Below are positions 42,356 to 55,000 of a stretch of 64,000 nucleotides of DNA, piece after piece. A program made the translations under genes and the position numbers. Source of the stretch: Ctena decussata. Its lineage: Eukaryota > Mollusca > Bivalvia > Lucinida > Lucinidae. The stretch spans positions 24,077,899 through 24,141,898 of the forward strand of contig OZ022512.1 of NCBI GenBank assembly GCA_963989385.1, written 5' to 3'. Each line of letters starts with the position of its first letter. Within the stretch, counting starts at the first letter, position 1. The notes under the pieces were generated by a model. The model was given only the letters and a program-made list of their open reading frames with translations, made no database searches and had not been told where the DNA came from.

Positions 42356-44439
42356 GTTTTATTGCCACCTACCCATGAAATAACTAATGATATTGCTTCC
42401 GGCAAATATTGCCGCACAGGTACTAAGTTTATGTAAACATTTCAGCGTCTTGGGTGGAATTTGGATTTCATTATGTCAGTTCCTGACCATAGCCTTTTCA
42501 AACTACCTTATTTAATGATAAACGAGTGGGCAAAAAATCCTATGCACTAGTCGTTATTTTTAAATGCAGTTAGGCTAAAAGGAACATCAATGCACTCAAA
42601 ATAATGTTTCTATCATTTTCACCATTCTTTGCTCTTAATCCGATCAAATACATAAAGAAGTGTTCTCAAATTGTAAACCATGGCATTGCTTTATCTTTGC
42701 AAATATCAGTAGCATGGACCCTGAATGATTTAGGACGTCTCTTTGTACATTAAACGTCCTTAGCGTGATGCGTGAAAAACTATTGTGTTATAACTTTGCT
42801 ATCTGATCTGCTCATTTACCTGAAGGAAAATATAATAAAATAAAACAGTTACCGGATGAATGGAAGGATACAAGGATTGGAACCACCTCAGCACGTAAAT
42901 ATGTGAACACCTAGACCGAAAGACGTATTTTAACAAGAAAAAGTCAATACATTAACACGGCGACTTACCTGCTGATAATGACCGGCTTTGCGGCATTTCA
43001 AATGCAAGTTTTAGGGCAATATTATGATAGTACAGAAGCAAGCGGAATACAGAAGCTAGCGATTAACTTGCAGTTGCAGTTATCGATAAAGTATTTTATG
43101 CGAGTTTATAATACACGTTCAAATATTGCAAACATTGAGGAGCAGGTGATATTGAAGTGAAAAAAAAAGTAAACATATTTGACTTGTGATCTGCTGCTTA
43201 ACGTTTGACAAGCTTGATAGCTGACCATTACCTTAATCGAGGATTTTTTATTAAAATGTAAAGAGCCTGTAGTTATCCGCTAGGTAATGACGACGAGGCC
43301 GCAAAAATAGTACCTGAATTTAGTCCTTACATTTATTGCTTTGTAGTAGAATTTCTAAATTAAAAGCCACCAAACATGTATTTTCAGTGCAGTAACGTTA
43401 ATGCGGCTGAAAACTGAGGCCTTCGTCCGTGTGCAACAGCTCCCCCGAGACTTGGCAAATAATAATGCGTGAAGAAACATGTTTTTCCCTACATTGAAAA
43501 ATAACAACTCTCTGCTGATCAGAAACTTTGGCTTTTCTTAAAGTTAGTGTCTAGACGGACATCGCTTATTACCACTTCATATCGAATAACAAAAGATACT
43601 ACATTTTGGTCTCATTTTGGTTGCATTTAATCTTTTTGCGTTTCGTCTGAGTAAATGGGGACATGTTTCTTCCACCAGTTGTTTCATAACAACATGGACC
43701 ATGGCATGCCTGTGTTGCTTTCGTAATTTAAAGGAAACTGCAAGAAAAGAGTCCTTCCTTCAACTAGATGCAGCAATGGCAGCAGCTTTTAGAAGCCCTT
43801 GGTAGTTGGCATTTTTATATGCAAATGGTTACAATCATAGCAATCACTGTACTAACTAGATGTGAACAGTGAAAACCAGGTCCAGTAACATGTACCCCAC
43901 CCACACACAGGCGTGTGTATGTCTAGAGGAGCTCAAACATTATTTCAACAGATCAAATTGAAATATGTACCATATGTTTTCTTGTGTGCTTACTAAGGCA
44001 TAGAATACCTACAGTGTATGTTTATTTTGTCTATGAGCTATGTCTATGTCTGAGGGATATGGGTATGTCGGAGATAAAAAAATGATTTAAGACTGAGCTG
44101 ACTAAACTTGTGACATCTGTTACATTCTAGGTAAGAACTTTGCGATGTGTACATATTATTATAAAACTAAGTTTGCTTTCTTTCTGGGAACTATGGGCCA
44201 AATAATTTATTGTCTTTTCACGCCTTGTCTTCATTGAGAAAAATCTGTCTGTGCGAAGTGTGTATGGCGAGATTGGTCTGTACCTATGCTCAGTGGAATA
44301 AATGATGGGGATTTTTATCAGATTTATCTTTGATAAAATTGCACAGGTCATTTACAAGAATGAGCTTGTACATGCTGCAATGCTTGAAAAATTTATCTTA
44401 TTTTTATTTATTTATTTTGTGTGCCTCAGTTGAGCAGGG
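42356..44439. other. No gene recognised
   Basis: AT-rich sequence with only short unsupported frames. I saw no repeat structure or splice-bounded coding segment. Confidence 0.45.
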
Positions 44440-44720
44440 TCAACTCAAAATACGTCCCGACATCTCAGAGTCGGTAGTGCTTATATTATGCTCAGTCGGC
44501 ATCTAGGTTTTGCTACCTACCTCTGTCGCACATCATATCAATCAGGGCTCGTGAAATAGATGGGCTGTCTGGTGCCTCTGCGGCAGAGCTGCTAGTAGCT
44601 CTAGCAGGTTCTGTATGCCATTTATGCCAAGTCGGGTAAGAGTCCTACGAATTCGGAGGGAACGTCTCGACATGGCTGTAATATTGTTATAGGGACGTTA
44701 ACGACTCAACAACAACAACA
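44440..44720 (+). mobile_element. SINE-like retroposon with (CAA)n tail
   Basis: Ends GTTATAGGGACGTTAACGAC followed by TCAACAACAACAACAACTG, a tail form common to metazoan SINE/LINE 3' ends. Upstream (GTCCCGACATCTCAGAG, GGGCTGTCTGGTGCCTCTG) is moderately GC-rich relative to its surroundings. No clear tRNA head or target duplication was identified. Confidence 0.4.
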
Positions 44721-44930
44721 ACTGTCAGCCGTCATGCGAATACGTGTCTACAGGATATGGGGCTCTATAGACCAGACCTTATGCATGCGCAGTCAGATCA
44801 CAAGGCTTACGCATTTTTCACAAGACAATCGATAACACAACGGAGACGTCACTGGTGAACAACACTTACCTCACCAGACAGTGCCTGTGTGCTCAATTAT
44901 CCAACCATAGTCAATATTTTGGCATCGCGT

Positions 44931-44956
44931 TTTTTTTTTTTTTTTTTTTTTTTTTA
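44931..44956. repeat. Poly-T run
   Basis: About 25 T residues. Possibly a reverse-oriented A-tail, but no element body was recognised. Confidence 0.9.
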
Positions 44957-47690
44957 CATTTCGGGGTATACCTTGGGGGAAACTTGCAGAGGACGGTGTA
45001 CTATTCTTTTACATAAAGTAACCAATTAAATTACAGATTAACAGAGCAGGGTAGGCTAGTGTGCTGTCAATTTTATCAACAATCACGCATATTGAAGTTT
45101 GGAGATAGACCAAGATCGTAAAAGATTTCGATACCACCTGAAAACGTGATATCTCGGTGGGAAAACCCCAACATTTCTCGTCAAGGGGTATAGGGCATTA
45201 CTGCGCATATCCAAGTAGGTTCTGCAGCATATACATTTTTTCGGTTACAATTCAGCGGATTAGCTAAACAGTAGCTGCCATCCACTAATACCGGCATGCA
45301 TTGCAGCGCGTCTTCGCATGTCAAAAGTCAACATCTCTTATTGCATAGGGATATCAGACTGCACTTCAATCAGGTATATGGATGTTTGAATATACGCTTA
45401 TTCAATTTTTTGCTAAACACAAGGCTAAACATTGGTCAGTAAAAAGTAGCATTCACCTCACACTGGTTGATGAAAAGACATTCACTCGGCCATTATTCTT
45501 TGTTTCTTAGTGAAATTCAATTACCAGATTTGTGTTCGAGATGCTTGAATTACAAAATACCTCTGTATGTGAAAACGTCACCATCACGATCCTTCGGGTC
45601 TGAGTGTTCAAACTTTTATAAACTCAGGTGATTAGGCAATATGGCGCTCATCCGGTGATTACTACGTAACCCCTCAGGTCATAGCGCAACCGGTTGTATA
45701 GGTAGTTGAAACTTGCGCGCACGACCAGATGTAATGTTTGGGTGCAAACGTGATTAATCTCTGTCAGCTGCGCAGGAGATGTAGTTAATGGCATAACTGA
45801 CGTGAATTTACGCGTTAAAAGTTTGCAAACAGAACGAGCTAAAACCGGCATGCGCATCCGCGCGGTGTCATCAGTCATTAATTTTGGAATACGACATTAA
45901 ACAATTGCTGTAACTCTCTATTACGTTAAGCAACCTAGCTTTCCAGTCAGGCGTTTATTTTTCCTTGAAAATGAAAGTAATCTCTTCCCAGTAAACAAAC
46001 AGAAAGTGAAAGTACAGTGCTCTGCTTCGCGGATTACACCAGGTAATATGGCTTGGAGAGAGATGCCGTGATCTGGCAACTATCTTTTTTCTCAGTCATT
46101 TGAAATTAAACAGAAAGTAAAAGTACTGTGCATTTAGAGAAGTTTAAGCCGAGATTGTAAGTGGTCATGGAATACCGCACATATATTTCCGTGCAGTCTG
46201 TTTTAAATTTTGGAGGCTGCTTTTACTGGCTTCAGAAATTCTCATTCTGCAATGGTTGCGCTAATTGTCACAAACGGTCTGCATTTTTCTTATCGTCGTT
46301 GCGTTTGGAATATTATCATCCGGATTATTCAGCAGCTACGTAAACTAAAATTCTCTGCCGCCATATTTATCCTGCAGTAAATAATCATCTATAGATCCAT
46401 GTACCAAATACAAGAAATTAAAATAATCTCGCCAGATTGATGCTTTTCTTGGATGCTTCAGATATTGCCATTATGTTTTGTGGTTGAGATATATTTATTC
46501 ATTTTTCTTATTTTTTTTTATTTTTTTTTTCACTTATGTTTTCATGAGAAGAAACATTATGTTGGACTTGACCGGCGAACCTTTAATAGAATTGCCATAA
46601 ATGCGATGATCGGAAATTGATGGAAATGAACGGAATAGACGAATTTGGAATTTGTACTACAGCTTATTTGGATAATCGAATTATCACGGTTTGACTACTA
46701 CACACGAAAAGCGAAAATATGTTTTAAAGTAATTCGTATCGGTAATCCAGGTACCAACCTTTAAAGACTAGTGTAGTCTCTCGCCAATCCTATAAACTTG
46801 AAAAATTGCTGAAACAGCACAAGTGACATTGCATTAATCTCTTTTTTTAGCTGACCTAGATTATTTTTAAACGTATGCCAACAGATATCGGCAAAGATAG
46901 TCTTAATAAGTAGTACAGGCACTGGTCGTCCTCAAATCTTCCTGATTCGGCTTTCAATCTTCCTGATTGCTTTGTAATAATACGGAACGAATAACAAAAA
47001 ACTACTAAAGTAGTTCGGATATGCCTGCTGTGCGGTTCCAAATATGCTTCGTAGAAAATTAGCTCTTTTAGTTTTTATTGCCGGATTAAAGCTTTGGTAG
47101 GTTTCCTTGTGATTTAGTTACATAGCCACTATGGATTTTATGACGTTTTGACATTTAAATGCTTTAGATTTAAGAATGCATTTATTTATTTGGTGAAGTT
47201 GCATGCGTAGAATAATTTACTCCTGTGAGTAGTAGCGAGCCCTCGCTTGAGGGCGCGTAGCGCTGCAATTCAAATTTTGAAAGAGCGGTAGCTCTATGGT
47301 AGAGGATTGGTAAGGCATAGTTTACCTGTTAGATACATTGCTTCCAACGGAGTTTCTGTCACCAAAACGGAAGTTATAATTAGGCTGGTTCGCATAGAAA
47401 TCAACGAAAAATAAGAAATACAGGGCGTACAGTCTGTCACTACGTAAGGTAATGACGTCAAACTATCTGTATGAGACAAGAAGGCGTCATCGTTAACCGC
47501 TTTTGTAATCACACACAATGCAACGAGGCTGAGTGTTGGGTGAAATTCAAAGGAAATAAAGCGACGTAGAGAAGGAACAGATAAATTATAACCCGTGTTC
47601 CGAGGGGATAGATTACTATGGGAAAATCAATTTGTAGACGGAGTTCGCAGCTGTGGAGTTGCAATGCTTTTATTACAAATTACGTATGAC
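44957..47690. other. No gene recognised
   Basis: Contains two related patches, ACAGAAAGTGAAAGTACAGT (about 46000) and ACAGAAAGTAAAAGTACTGT (about 46110). A 5' exon of the downstream EMI-like gene would be expected in 42-49 kb but could not be identified. Confidence 0.4.
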
Positions 47691-47699
47691 AAAAAAAAA

Positions 47700-48212
47700 A
47701 ATAAACAAGATGGGTCCGACCAAAGACATCCCAGTACGGGTTTAAGGCACCAACCGTCTGTGTTACTGTTATGTTAAGTTTAGGTTGGCGCCTTCATCAA
47801 AACAGTCAAAGCCAAAAACAACACATGAAACAACTAAGAAACAACAGAAATGCCTCCTTGGGATAGCGAACAATGAAAATACTTGGAGGGGTGGGGGTGG
47901 GGCTTTACCAGTTTACGGTTTAGTCCTTTGTCCTGCTTTGGTTCGTCAGACACTTAGTTTTTTTTTTTTTTTTTTTTTGGACGATTCATTACTCCTAACA
48001 AATGTCGAAAGTAAGATAAAACAAACATAAGGACTCACAAAACAGCAATACTGAAATTTTGGAGCAGAAGAAACTTACCAGTTTAACGACGGTGGGCCCG
48101 ATCCGAGACGTCACAGAACGGGTGTCAGGCGCCAACCCTCTGTGTTACTGTCTAGTTAGGTTTAATTTGGCTTCTTCATAAAGTCAGAGGCCCGACCCAC
48201 CGTCGTGCATTC
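47700..48212. repeat. Two copies of a GC-rich short repeat, the second a foldback
   Basis: GGGTTTAAGGCACCAACCGT then CTGTGTTACTGTTATGTTAAG (about 47737, split here to two words) recurs as GGTGTCAGGCGCCAACCCTC then TGTGTTACTGTCTAGTTAGG (about 48120). The second copy is bracketed by ACGACGGTGGGCC (48086) and its inverse GGCCCGACCCACCGTCGT (about 48190), making a roughly 120-bp foldback. Between them lie AT-rich DNA and a poly-T run (47959-47978). Confidence 0.6.
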
Positions 48213-49282
48213 AAAGAGGTAAGCAAAGCTGTTAACCTTAATTGGGTTAACCACCAAGCATTCAGTTTGTCGCAACACATCCATATTATAACCAATCTTT
48301 TTTATATCGAATTATTATCTTCTTAAAATGATTAGGAAAGCCATTTTACCGATTTTTTTTTCTGAATTCACACACCTTTATACACAAAATCGCCATAAAA
48401 TACAGGTTCCGAAAGGCGTTGCGTGTGGAAATGTTCTACGAAGTTTATGGTATCTATAAACTTGTTTGAGAAGTTTTGCAGTCAAAACTTTATTACGAAT
48501 ATTAAAGTAATCAACATGACTTGAAACTCGAGCAAAACAATAAAGTTGAGAAATATAAACACCATAGGGTGTAGAGCGAGGAACATCACCATCTAAAATT
48601 GAAAATTAACAATATCAAAACACAGTTATTTGATGCTTGGAAAGCTGTACTAGCTATTGTATTACCGAAACACTGAGTGGGTTTACAGGCAGGATCTTTA
48701 GTCGCAAGGCAATACAAATGTTATTCGGGTTAAAGGAGAACAACCCTAGATGTACTGTAAAAAATTAACTTCTCCACTAAATGTCTTCTTTTATTTTGCC
48801 ACCCAGTTTGTTTCTTATTCCATTTTTTTTTTTTTTTTGCAAAAATTTAAGAGATGTTAAAGCTGTCATGTTTGACACGATTTAGAAAGTAAATGAGACT
48901 TGCACACTTGCAACAGATAAAGAATAGTCCGCTATGTATGTTTATTTCTTTATCGATTGATGAAATTACCCTGTTTATTTTCAAGCACATCTTATTTCAC
49001 TGTGAGAAGTGGGCAAAACAGAAAAGCAAAATAAAGGTTTGATATAAGTAACTTAATCTCTTAACTTCAGATGTTTAAGTTCAGACCAGATAATATAAGA
49101 TGTGTGTTTTTTTACAGGAAACGTCAGTATGCGCTTGCTACAAAAACACGTGAAACATTTATTATGCGCTGATGAGAGTGGTAGAGCATAATTATTGCAT
49201 TGTACTCAGTCCATCTGTAGGACGGGTATCCCATTTGCTAAGATTGAAGTATTCCTATTACGTATTTTCGTTATGTTTTCAG

Positions 49283-49399
49283 GTTTGCCTTGGGTGACTA
49301 TTGTACCCAGTCCTACCAGTGTCCATCAACATGTACGAAAGTGACTAAATATTCAAATCGCTGTGGTTTTTGGAACCTGTGGCGTTGTACTAAGTACAA
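49283..49399 (+). CDS. Exon of an EMI-domain-like secreted/surface protein
   Basis: 117 nt, entering with one base that completes a codon and leaving with two (donor gtaagt); acceptor tatgttttcag. It encodes FALGDYCTQSYQCPSTCTKV then TKYSNRCGFWNLWRCTKY. The C-G-x-W-x-x-W-x-C-x-x-Y pattern is the middle of an EMI domain, a small Cys-rich extracellular module found in EMILIN, multimerin and MEGF-type proteins. The phase matches the exon at 61604, which supplies the rest. A start or signal exon was not found. Confidence 0.7.
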
Positions 49400-49764
49400 G
49401 TAAGTAGTGCAAATAGTGGATATCTAATATAGTTATATTTGGCAATATCCTCGTACCAAAAAGATATTACAAGGAAAATAACAAGTAGAGATTGTCATAT
49501 GAACATTTGTATATAATCCACAAGAGCAACCCAAGACCGAAAGGTTGTTGCGATGATATTGGTATAGAATGCAAAAAGCGCTATATTATAATAAAATTAT
49601 CGGTTAAACCTAGATACTGCTTTTGTTGAAAGGAACGCGAATACGGAAACGGACTATTCGTGTGCAGCGGACAGCCATCATTTCTATTTGTCTATCTAAC
49701 TCACCTAGTATAGCCATGCTCCGTCGTCTATCGTGGTAAATATTGTAACGCGACTTTGCGAAGC

Positions 49765-51495
49765 AAATTTAAAGAGTAACTACACTTCAGGAACTGACTG
49801 TATCAGATTCCAAACCCTATCCTCAACATCAAAGGGAAATATTGACAAAGACATCCCATCAAACAATTAATTACAAGTGATAAGCCGAGTCAGCAGCTCT
49901 TTCCCAAATAGGTGGTAACTCAGCTATCTTTACTGGACTACATAATTTACACCAACAGAAGGGTTACAACAGACTAAGCAAATTGTACGAAAAACATTTA
50001 AAGGCCCTGTCACACCACAACGTTTCAGACAACGTATGCCGACGTATGAAAAATTTATCCAATACGCTGGCATACACTGGAGATCAATTGAAACATCAAA
50101 CAGCAGGCGATTTTGGAACACACACATAGCGTACTGAAACGTATAATAACTTATTCACAACTTATCCCTAGCGTATACATAACTTATACAAGCGTATAAC
50201 AGCGTGTTCCCAGCGTATCTGTAGCGTTCTTGTCTTATGCCGAACGCATGCACAACGTTAGTCTAACTTACACCGACCTTATGTATAGCGTATTGGAGCG
50301 TGCTTCGACGATCAGATGTAAAGCGACAGCTCTCTGCAACACTTTTTATTATGATGGACGTGGATCGATGGACATGCCTAAGAAAAACGAAAATTAGAGA
50401 ACTTTTCAGGTAGTAGCTGACCCAAGAATACTCCATCTTTACCACCTGCATGCCTACCGTCGTCCCAATCATCACCCGACTACCGTGCCTATGATGGTAG
50501 CCAACCTCCTTCTCGCGCAGACTCCAATGCTTCTTTAGTGGTATCCGTGGCAGCATCTGCAGCAGCTGTGGTGGCATCTGAAGTATTAACCCCCTCTCAA
50601 GCCCCAAAACGACAAGCAGAAGCAGTCCAAGAAGATTCCTTATTTAAAAGTGATGAATTGCTGATCTGTATCCAATATATATAGCTGATGCCCAGGCCGC
50701 TGGCGAATATGTTACCTAAATACGCTCAGTGCGTTCGTGACACGTTGAATAAGTTCTAAGGTCGTCAGGCATAGGTTGGATACGTTCTGGATACGTTCGG
50801 TATAAGTTGCAGGTAAGTTACCTATAAGTTAAAAATAAGTTACGCGTACGCTACACAATGGACCTGCTGGCTGCCGACGTATGACAACGTATGATTAACT
50901 TACAAGTTACGTGCATGGACGTACGCATAACTTACCTGTCGCGTACACCAAACTTATGACTAACTTATAAACAATACGTCGGCGTACGCCGAAAACTGTA
51001 TGCATGCTTAAAATTTTGGGCCGCATTCGACGTATAACAACTTATAGCAACGTATTTGAGCGTGTTCGTAACTGGTTCATAACGTACCCCTAACTTTTTC
51101 AACGTACACCAGCGTGTTTGCTAAATTTCTCATACACCGGCATACGCTGATGCTGTACGTCACTGTGTGACAGCCACATAACAACTATTTTTACCTATTT
51201 TCTATCTTTATGATAGAAGGGTTAAAATGAAAATACAATAAACTAAACAGCACCAAAAATAAAACAAATGCAACCGCAACGAAAGTACCGCCGTGGGACG
51301 GTCAGTAATAACTACTGGAGGGTTTAAACCGGTTTTACTGGGCCCAAACATTCATCCTCACCCTCCGCCGCGGTGCACACAATTAGTTGGTAGTTCGGTT
51401 CGTATGGAGGTCCCCTAACTCGTCAGAGAGTCATCACGGGCAACAATTAAAATCAAGAAACGACTGTGATGAAGCAAGGATGAGGACTCGACAGC
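49765..51495 (-). repeat. Dispersed repeat R550, copy B, interrupted by a TIR element
   Basis: Inverted relative to copies A and C: CCAAACCCTATCCTCAACAT (49812), CCGAGTCAGCAGCTCTTTCC (49885), then, after the insertion, ACCTATTTTCTATC, GGTTTAAACCGGTTTTACTG and CCGAACTACC in inverse form, to about 51495. It includes a minus-strand-equivalent frame MVVRFVWRSPNSSESHHGQQ at 51387. Comparison with copy C shows exactly where 50002-51178 was inserted. Confidence 0.85.
50002..51178. mobile_element. 1.18-kb TIR element nested in R550 (PIF/Harbinger-like)
   Basis: The ends read AGGCCCTGTCACAC.. and ..GTGTGACAGCCACA, sharing a 9-bp inverse CTGTCACAC. TAA lies on both sides (49999-50001 and 51179-51181), while uninterrupted R550 copies have a single TTAA. 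A 3-bp TWA target duplication and GGCCCTGTC-type ends suggest PIF/Harbinger. Both subterminal regions are packed with CGTAT(A/G), AACTTAT and their inverses (over 25 by eye). The middle (50300-50640) holds a different, more GC-rich segment with a 114-codon minus frame of unknown meaning. Confidence 0.75.
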
Positions 51496-51699
51496 AAAGA
51501 TGGGCTTATGCACTACCCTTCGTGTACGCCGGCCTGCGCTTGAGCGTTTATGTGCGCGTACGCGTGAGCCCTAGATTCACATGTTGCATTAAGCTCAGTT
51601 TTCAAATAGAAACAAATGCTAGTGGCCTTAAACCTTCTTCAAAGGTACATATGGGGATTACCTATTTCAAACATCGATGCATATCGGGCCCTGACCCGG

Positions 51700-53190
51700 T
51701 TAATTGAACAAAGTAAAACCTCACCTGATGCTCAAATTCTTAGTAACCACAAGGGCTAGAGTCGTTAAATTGCTCCATAGATACGTCTGGGAAAAATCTA
51801 CTGACAGCGGCAATGCATCAAAGGCTATGACCTATATTTCACGGTTGAATGAGCATTGAAAAAAATCACCTGCTGCGTTTTGCTCATATTATAGGTAGCC
51901 ACAAGGAATAAAGTCTCAAAACTTGCTCCCTAGATACGTCTGGAAAAGATTTACAGATACATAGAAAACAACGATGCATTTTGCACCAAGAACTATATTT
52001 CATAATTGATTGAACTTACAAAAAATATACAGGTGTAAACAGATATTCACCTATTGCGTTTAGCTCAGTTGCTAAGTAACCACAATGGCTAGAGTCTTCA
52101 GGACCTCCATACGAACCGAACTACCAACTAATTGTGTGCACCACAGCGGAGAGTGAGGGTGAAGGTTTGGGCCCAGTAAAACCGGTTTAAACCCCACAGT
52201 AGTTATTACTGACCATCCCAAGGCGGTACTTTTGTTGCGGTTGTATTTGTTTTATGTTCGGTGCTGTTTAATTTATTGTGTTCTCAGTTTAATCCTTCTA
52301 TCATAAAAATAGAAAATAGGTAAAAATAATTGTTAAATGTTTTTCATATAATTTGCTCAATCCGTTGTAACCCGTCTGTTGGTCTAAATTATTTAGTTCA
52401 ATAAAGATAGCTGAGTTGCCATCTATTTGGGAAAGAGCTGCTGACTCGGCTTATCACTTGTAATTTATTGTTTGTTGGCATGTCTTTGTCAATCTTTCCC
52501 TTTGATGTTGGGGATAGGGTTTGGGATCTGATTCAGTCAGTTCCTAAAGTGTAGTTACTCTTTAAATTTTCAAACTATATCCATAGACACGGCTGGAAAA
52601 GGTCTACAGAAAGCAACAATTCATGTTTGGATAACCTTTATTTTACGGTGGATTGAACCTAGAATAAAAAGTACCCTTTGCGTTTAGTTCAGTTCTTTTG
52701 TAGTTTTAAAGGATAGAGTCTCCAACATTGCCCAAAAGACACCTCTAGATAAGATCTACAGACAGAAGTGCGCATTTTGAGCCAAAGCCTATATTACCCG
52801 GTAGATTGAACATAGAAAAATATTTACCTAATGAATTTAGCTCAGTAACTAAGTAACCACAAGGGATAGAGCCTTCAAGCTTGACCCACAGATACGTCTT
52901 GGGAAGATCTGCTTATAGCAGTGATGCATATTTAGCCATGACTTATATTCCACGGATGATTGGACATGAAAAAAATTCACCTGTTTCACTTATCAATAAA
53001 TACGTCTAAGAAAAGTCCGCTGAAAGTAGGCGTGCATATGGGACCATGACTTATATTTTACGGTTGATTGAATATAGAAAAAGGATTACTCTGTTGCGTT
53101 TAGCACGCTTTTTTAGTAACCAAAAGGGCAAAAGTCCTTTAAGTTTGCTACACTAAAAGTTTGAGGAAGATACACTGAAGGCAGTGACGC
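51700..53190. repeat. Degenerate 150-bp tandem array
   Basis: Units repeat AGTAACCACAAGGG(C/A)TAGAG, then GATACGTCTGG(G/A)AAA, then TATATTTCACGGTTGA(A/T)T. Anchors lie near 51780, 51930, 52590, 52740, 52890 and 53000. Split by R550 copy C. Confidence 0.72.
52101..52568 (+). repeat. Dispersed repeat R550, copy C, with TTCA target duplication
   Basis: From GGACCTCCATACGAACCGAA to GTGTAGTTACTCTTTAAATT. It interrupts a tandem unit between GGCTAGAGTCTTCA and TTCAAACTATATCCATAGAC. The 4-bp TTCA repeated on both sides (52097-52100, 52569-52572) is consistent with a short target-site duplication and fixes both element ends. Confidence 0.8.
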
Positions 53191-53590
53191 ATATAGAGCC
53201 AGGAGCTATGTTTCTCGTTTTAGTGATTGTGCCTTATGTCTCGAAGATTATAACAATCCATCATGAATGTCCATGTAGGATAAGGAAATCTCACCCGAGG
53301 GGTCAAAATTTTAATCCCTTGTTGAAATTCCGAGCCCGAGAGTAAGATTTTCCTATCCTACATGGACTGGCTCATGATTGATTATTTTTCTCCCACTTTT
53401 AACGGATTTTAAACCGCAAGTCGGATAAAGCTTCAAAACAGGAAAAATTAACTTTTTTTAACCAGTGATCTGAAGTAAATTATGAGCAGCCCAGTATATT
53501 TATCGGGTCCTAAAAAGGGTGTAAACACAGACAGAGAACACGATATCTGGACTATTTTATCATCCAGAGGGCAAACCGAAATGCAACTTT

Positions 53591-53682
53591 GTCTTTGTCA
53601 GTCTTTCCCTTTGATGTTGGGGATAGGGTTTGGGATCTGATTCAGCCAGTTCCTGAAGTGTAGTTACTCTTTAAATTAGCCT
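53591..53682 (+). repeat. Dispersed repeat R550, fragment D
   Basis: Only the last 90 bp of the family (TCTTTCCCTTTGATGTTGGG to TGTAGTTACTCTTTAAATT). Its abrupt start suggests truncation. Confidence 0.8.
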
Positions 53683-53904
53683 CTCACGTCACGCGCGTCA
53701 AGTTTGCTAGCGACGTTTTATAACCGGTTTAAGTGACGTCATTAAAATTGAGTGACGTCACAAACCTAAGATCTGCTATCAAGCGTCATCCGACATGCTT
53801 GTGTATCCATTTTGTTCATTTTAAATTAAAATATAACTCAAAAATTGAAAAAAAGTATGGTTGCTGATATAAGAAAGATGTTGCCAGGTGTAAGATAGAA
53901 GATC

Positions 53905-54000
53905 GGGCACGCGGCGTTGAATCGACATTGGATCGGCGGTGATTTAGCGTCACGACGTTGAATCAACGTTTGTTAGGTGTTGATTCAGCGTCGTGTGCCC
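53905..54000. repeat. Short CpG-rich foldback
   Basis: GGGCACGCGGCGTTGAATC at the left and GATTCAGCGTCGTGTGCCC at the right are imperfect inverses. Internal ACGTTGAATCAACGT adds a second palindrome. Confidence 0.7.
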
Positions 54001-55000
54001 AATGGGTTGGATTTTCAAACTCGAATAGGTCTATGTAGGTAGTTAGACAAACATTGGTATTACTTCTTGTTAAAATGTTGTTATATTCATGTTTATATCA
54101 ACTACTTCTAGTTTATATGTATGTACACTTTAGTCACAGAATTCTTGTATAGCACTTTAATATTTATGTCATCAAATATATGTATCTGTATTGCTACACC
54201 AACAGGAGAGGACAAATATAGGCAGTGCCTACGTCCAATCCATTGGCTCATGTATGTACTTTTATATATATGTTGCCATGAAACTGTGATTAAATAAATA
54301 AGATAGAAGTTTCTTATATGAGCTGAGGACCTATCTTATATATGCAAAGGTGGGAGAATATTTGATTTATGAATCTGATAAGTAAAAACATGTTTCGATG
54401 TTTGACCTGAAAATAAGCGTACGTCATGGTGACCTATATTTCATGGTCCAGAGTTTTGCCTTAAATCTTGAAGACCTTTTGATCATGTACCTGATTACTT
54501 GGAAGAGGAGGGTTATCGAATAAAGAGTGGGACTTGTTTGAAATTTTACCAACCCTACCCCGATACCTATGAATTTTACCTTCACTTGGAAGACCAGAAT
54601 CTGTCCTTCCTATAGTATATGTTTCATCAAATTTGGCAAAAACTTACTCGGCAATGGTTCTGAATTTAAGGCAGCAGATTTGTCATTGGCTGGGATTTGC
54701 TTCATAATTTAACCACAGAGGCAAGAATTAAAGTCTGGCATTCATCCATATAGTAGTATTCGAACACATTTTAACATTTTCTATATTTGGTTGCGTTACG
54801 TTTGAATTTTGCCTGTACCACTTGGAGTATACAGTAACGCATTGAGGAATGGTCTATTCCAGAAAATATAACCACCAGTATTATGCACGATTTGTTGTTG
54901 CTTAGCAACACAAAGTACATCAACCATGTGTTTCTTCTATATGTGCACTGTAATTCATATGGTATACCTCACCGTTTACAGTTAAGTGCTTACCTTTATG

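Noticed and set aside
54080..54305. LINE 3'-end-like sequence ending TTAAATAAATAAG
   Set aside because: Only the terminal AATAAA-like words are suggestive; no coding remnant or target duplication was found.
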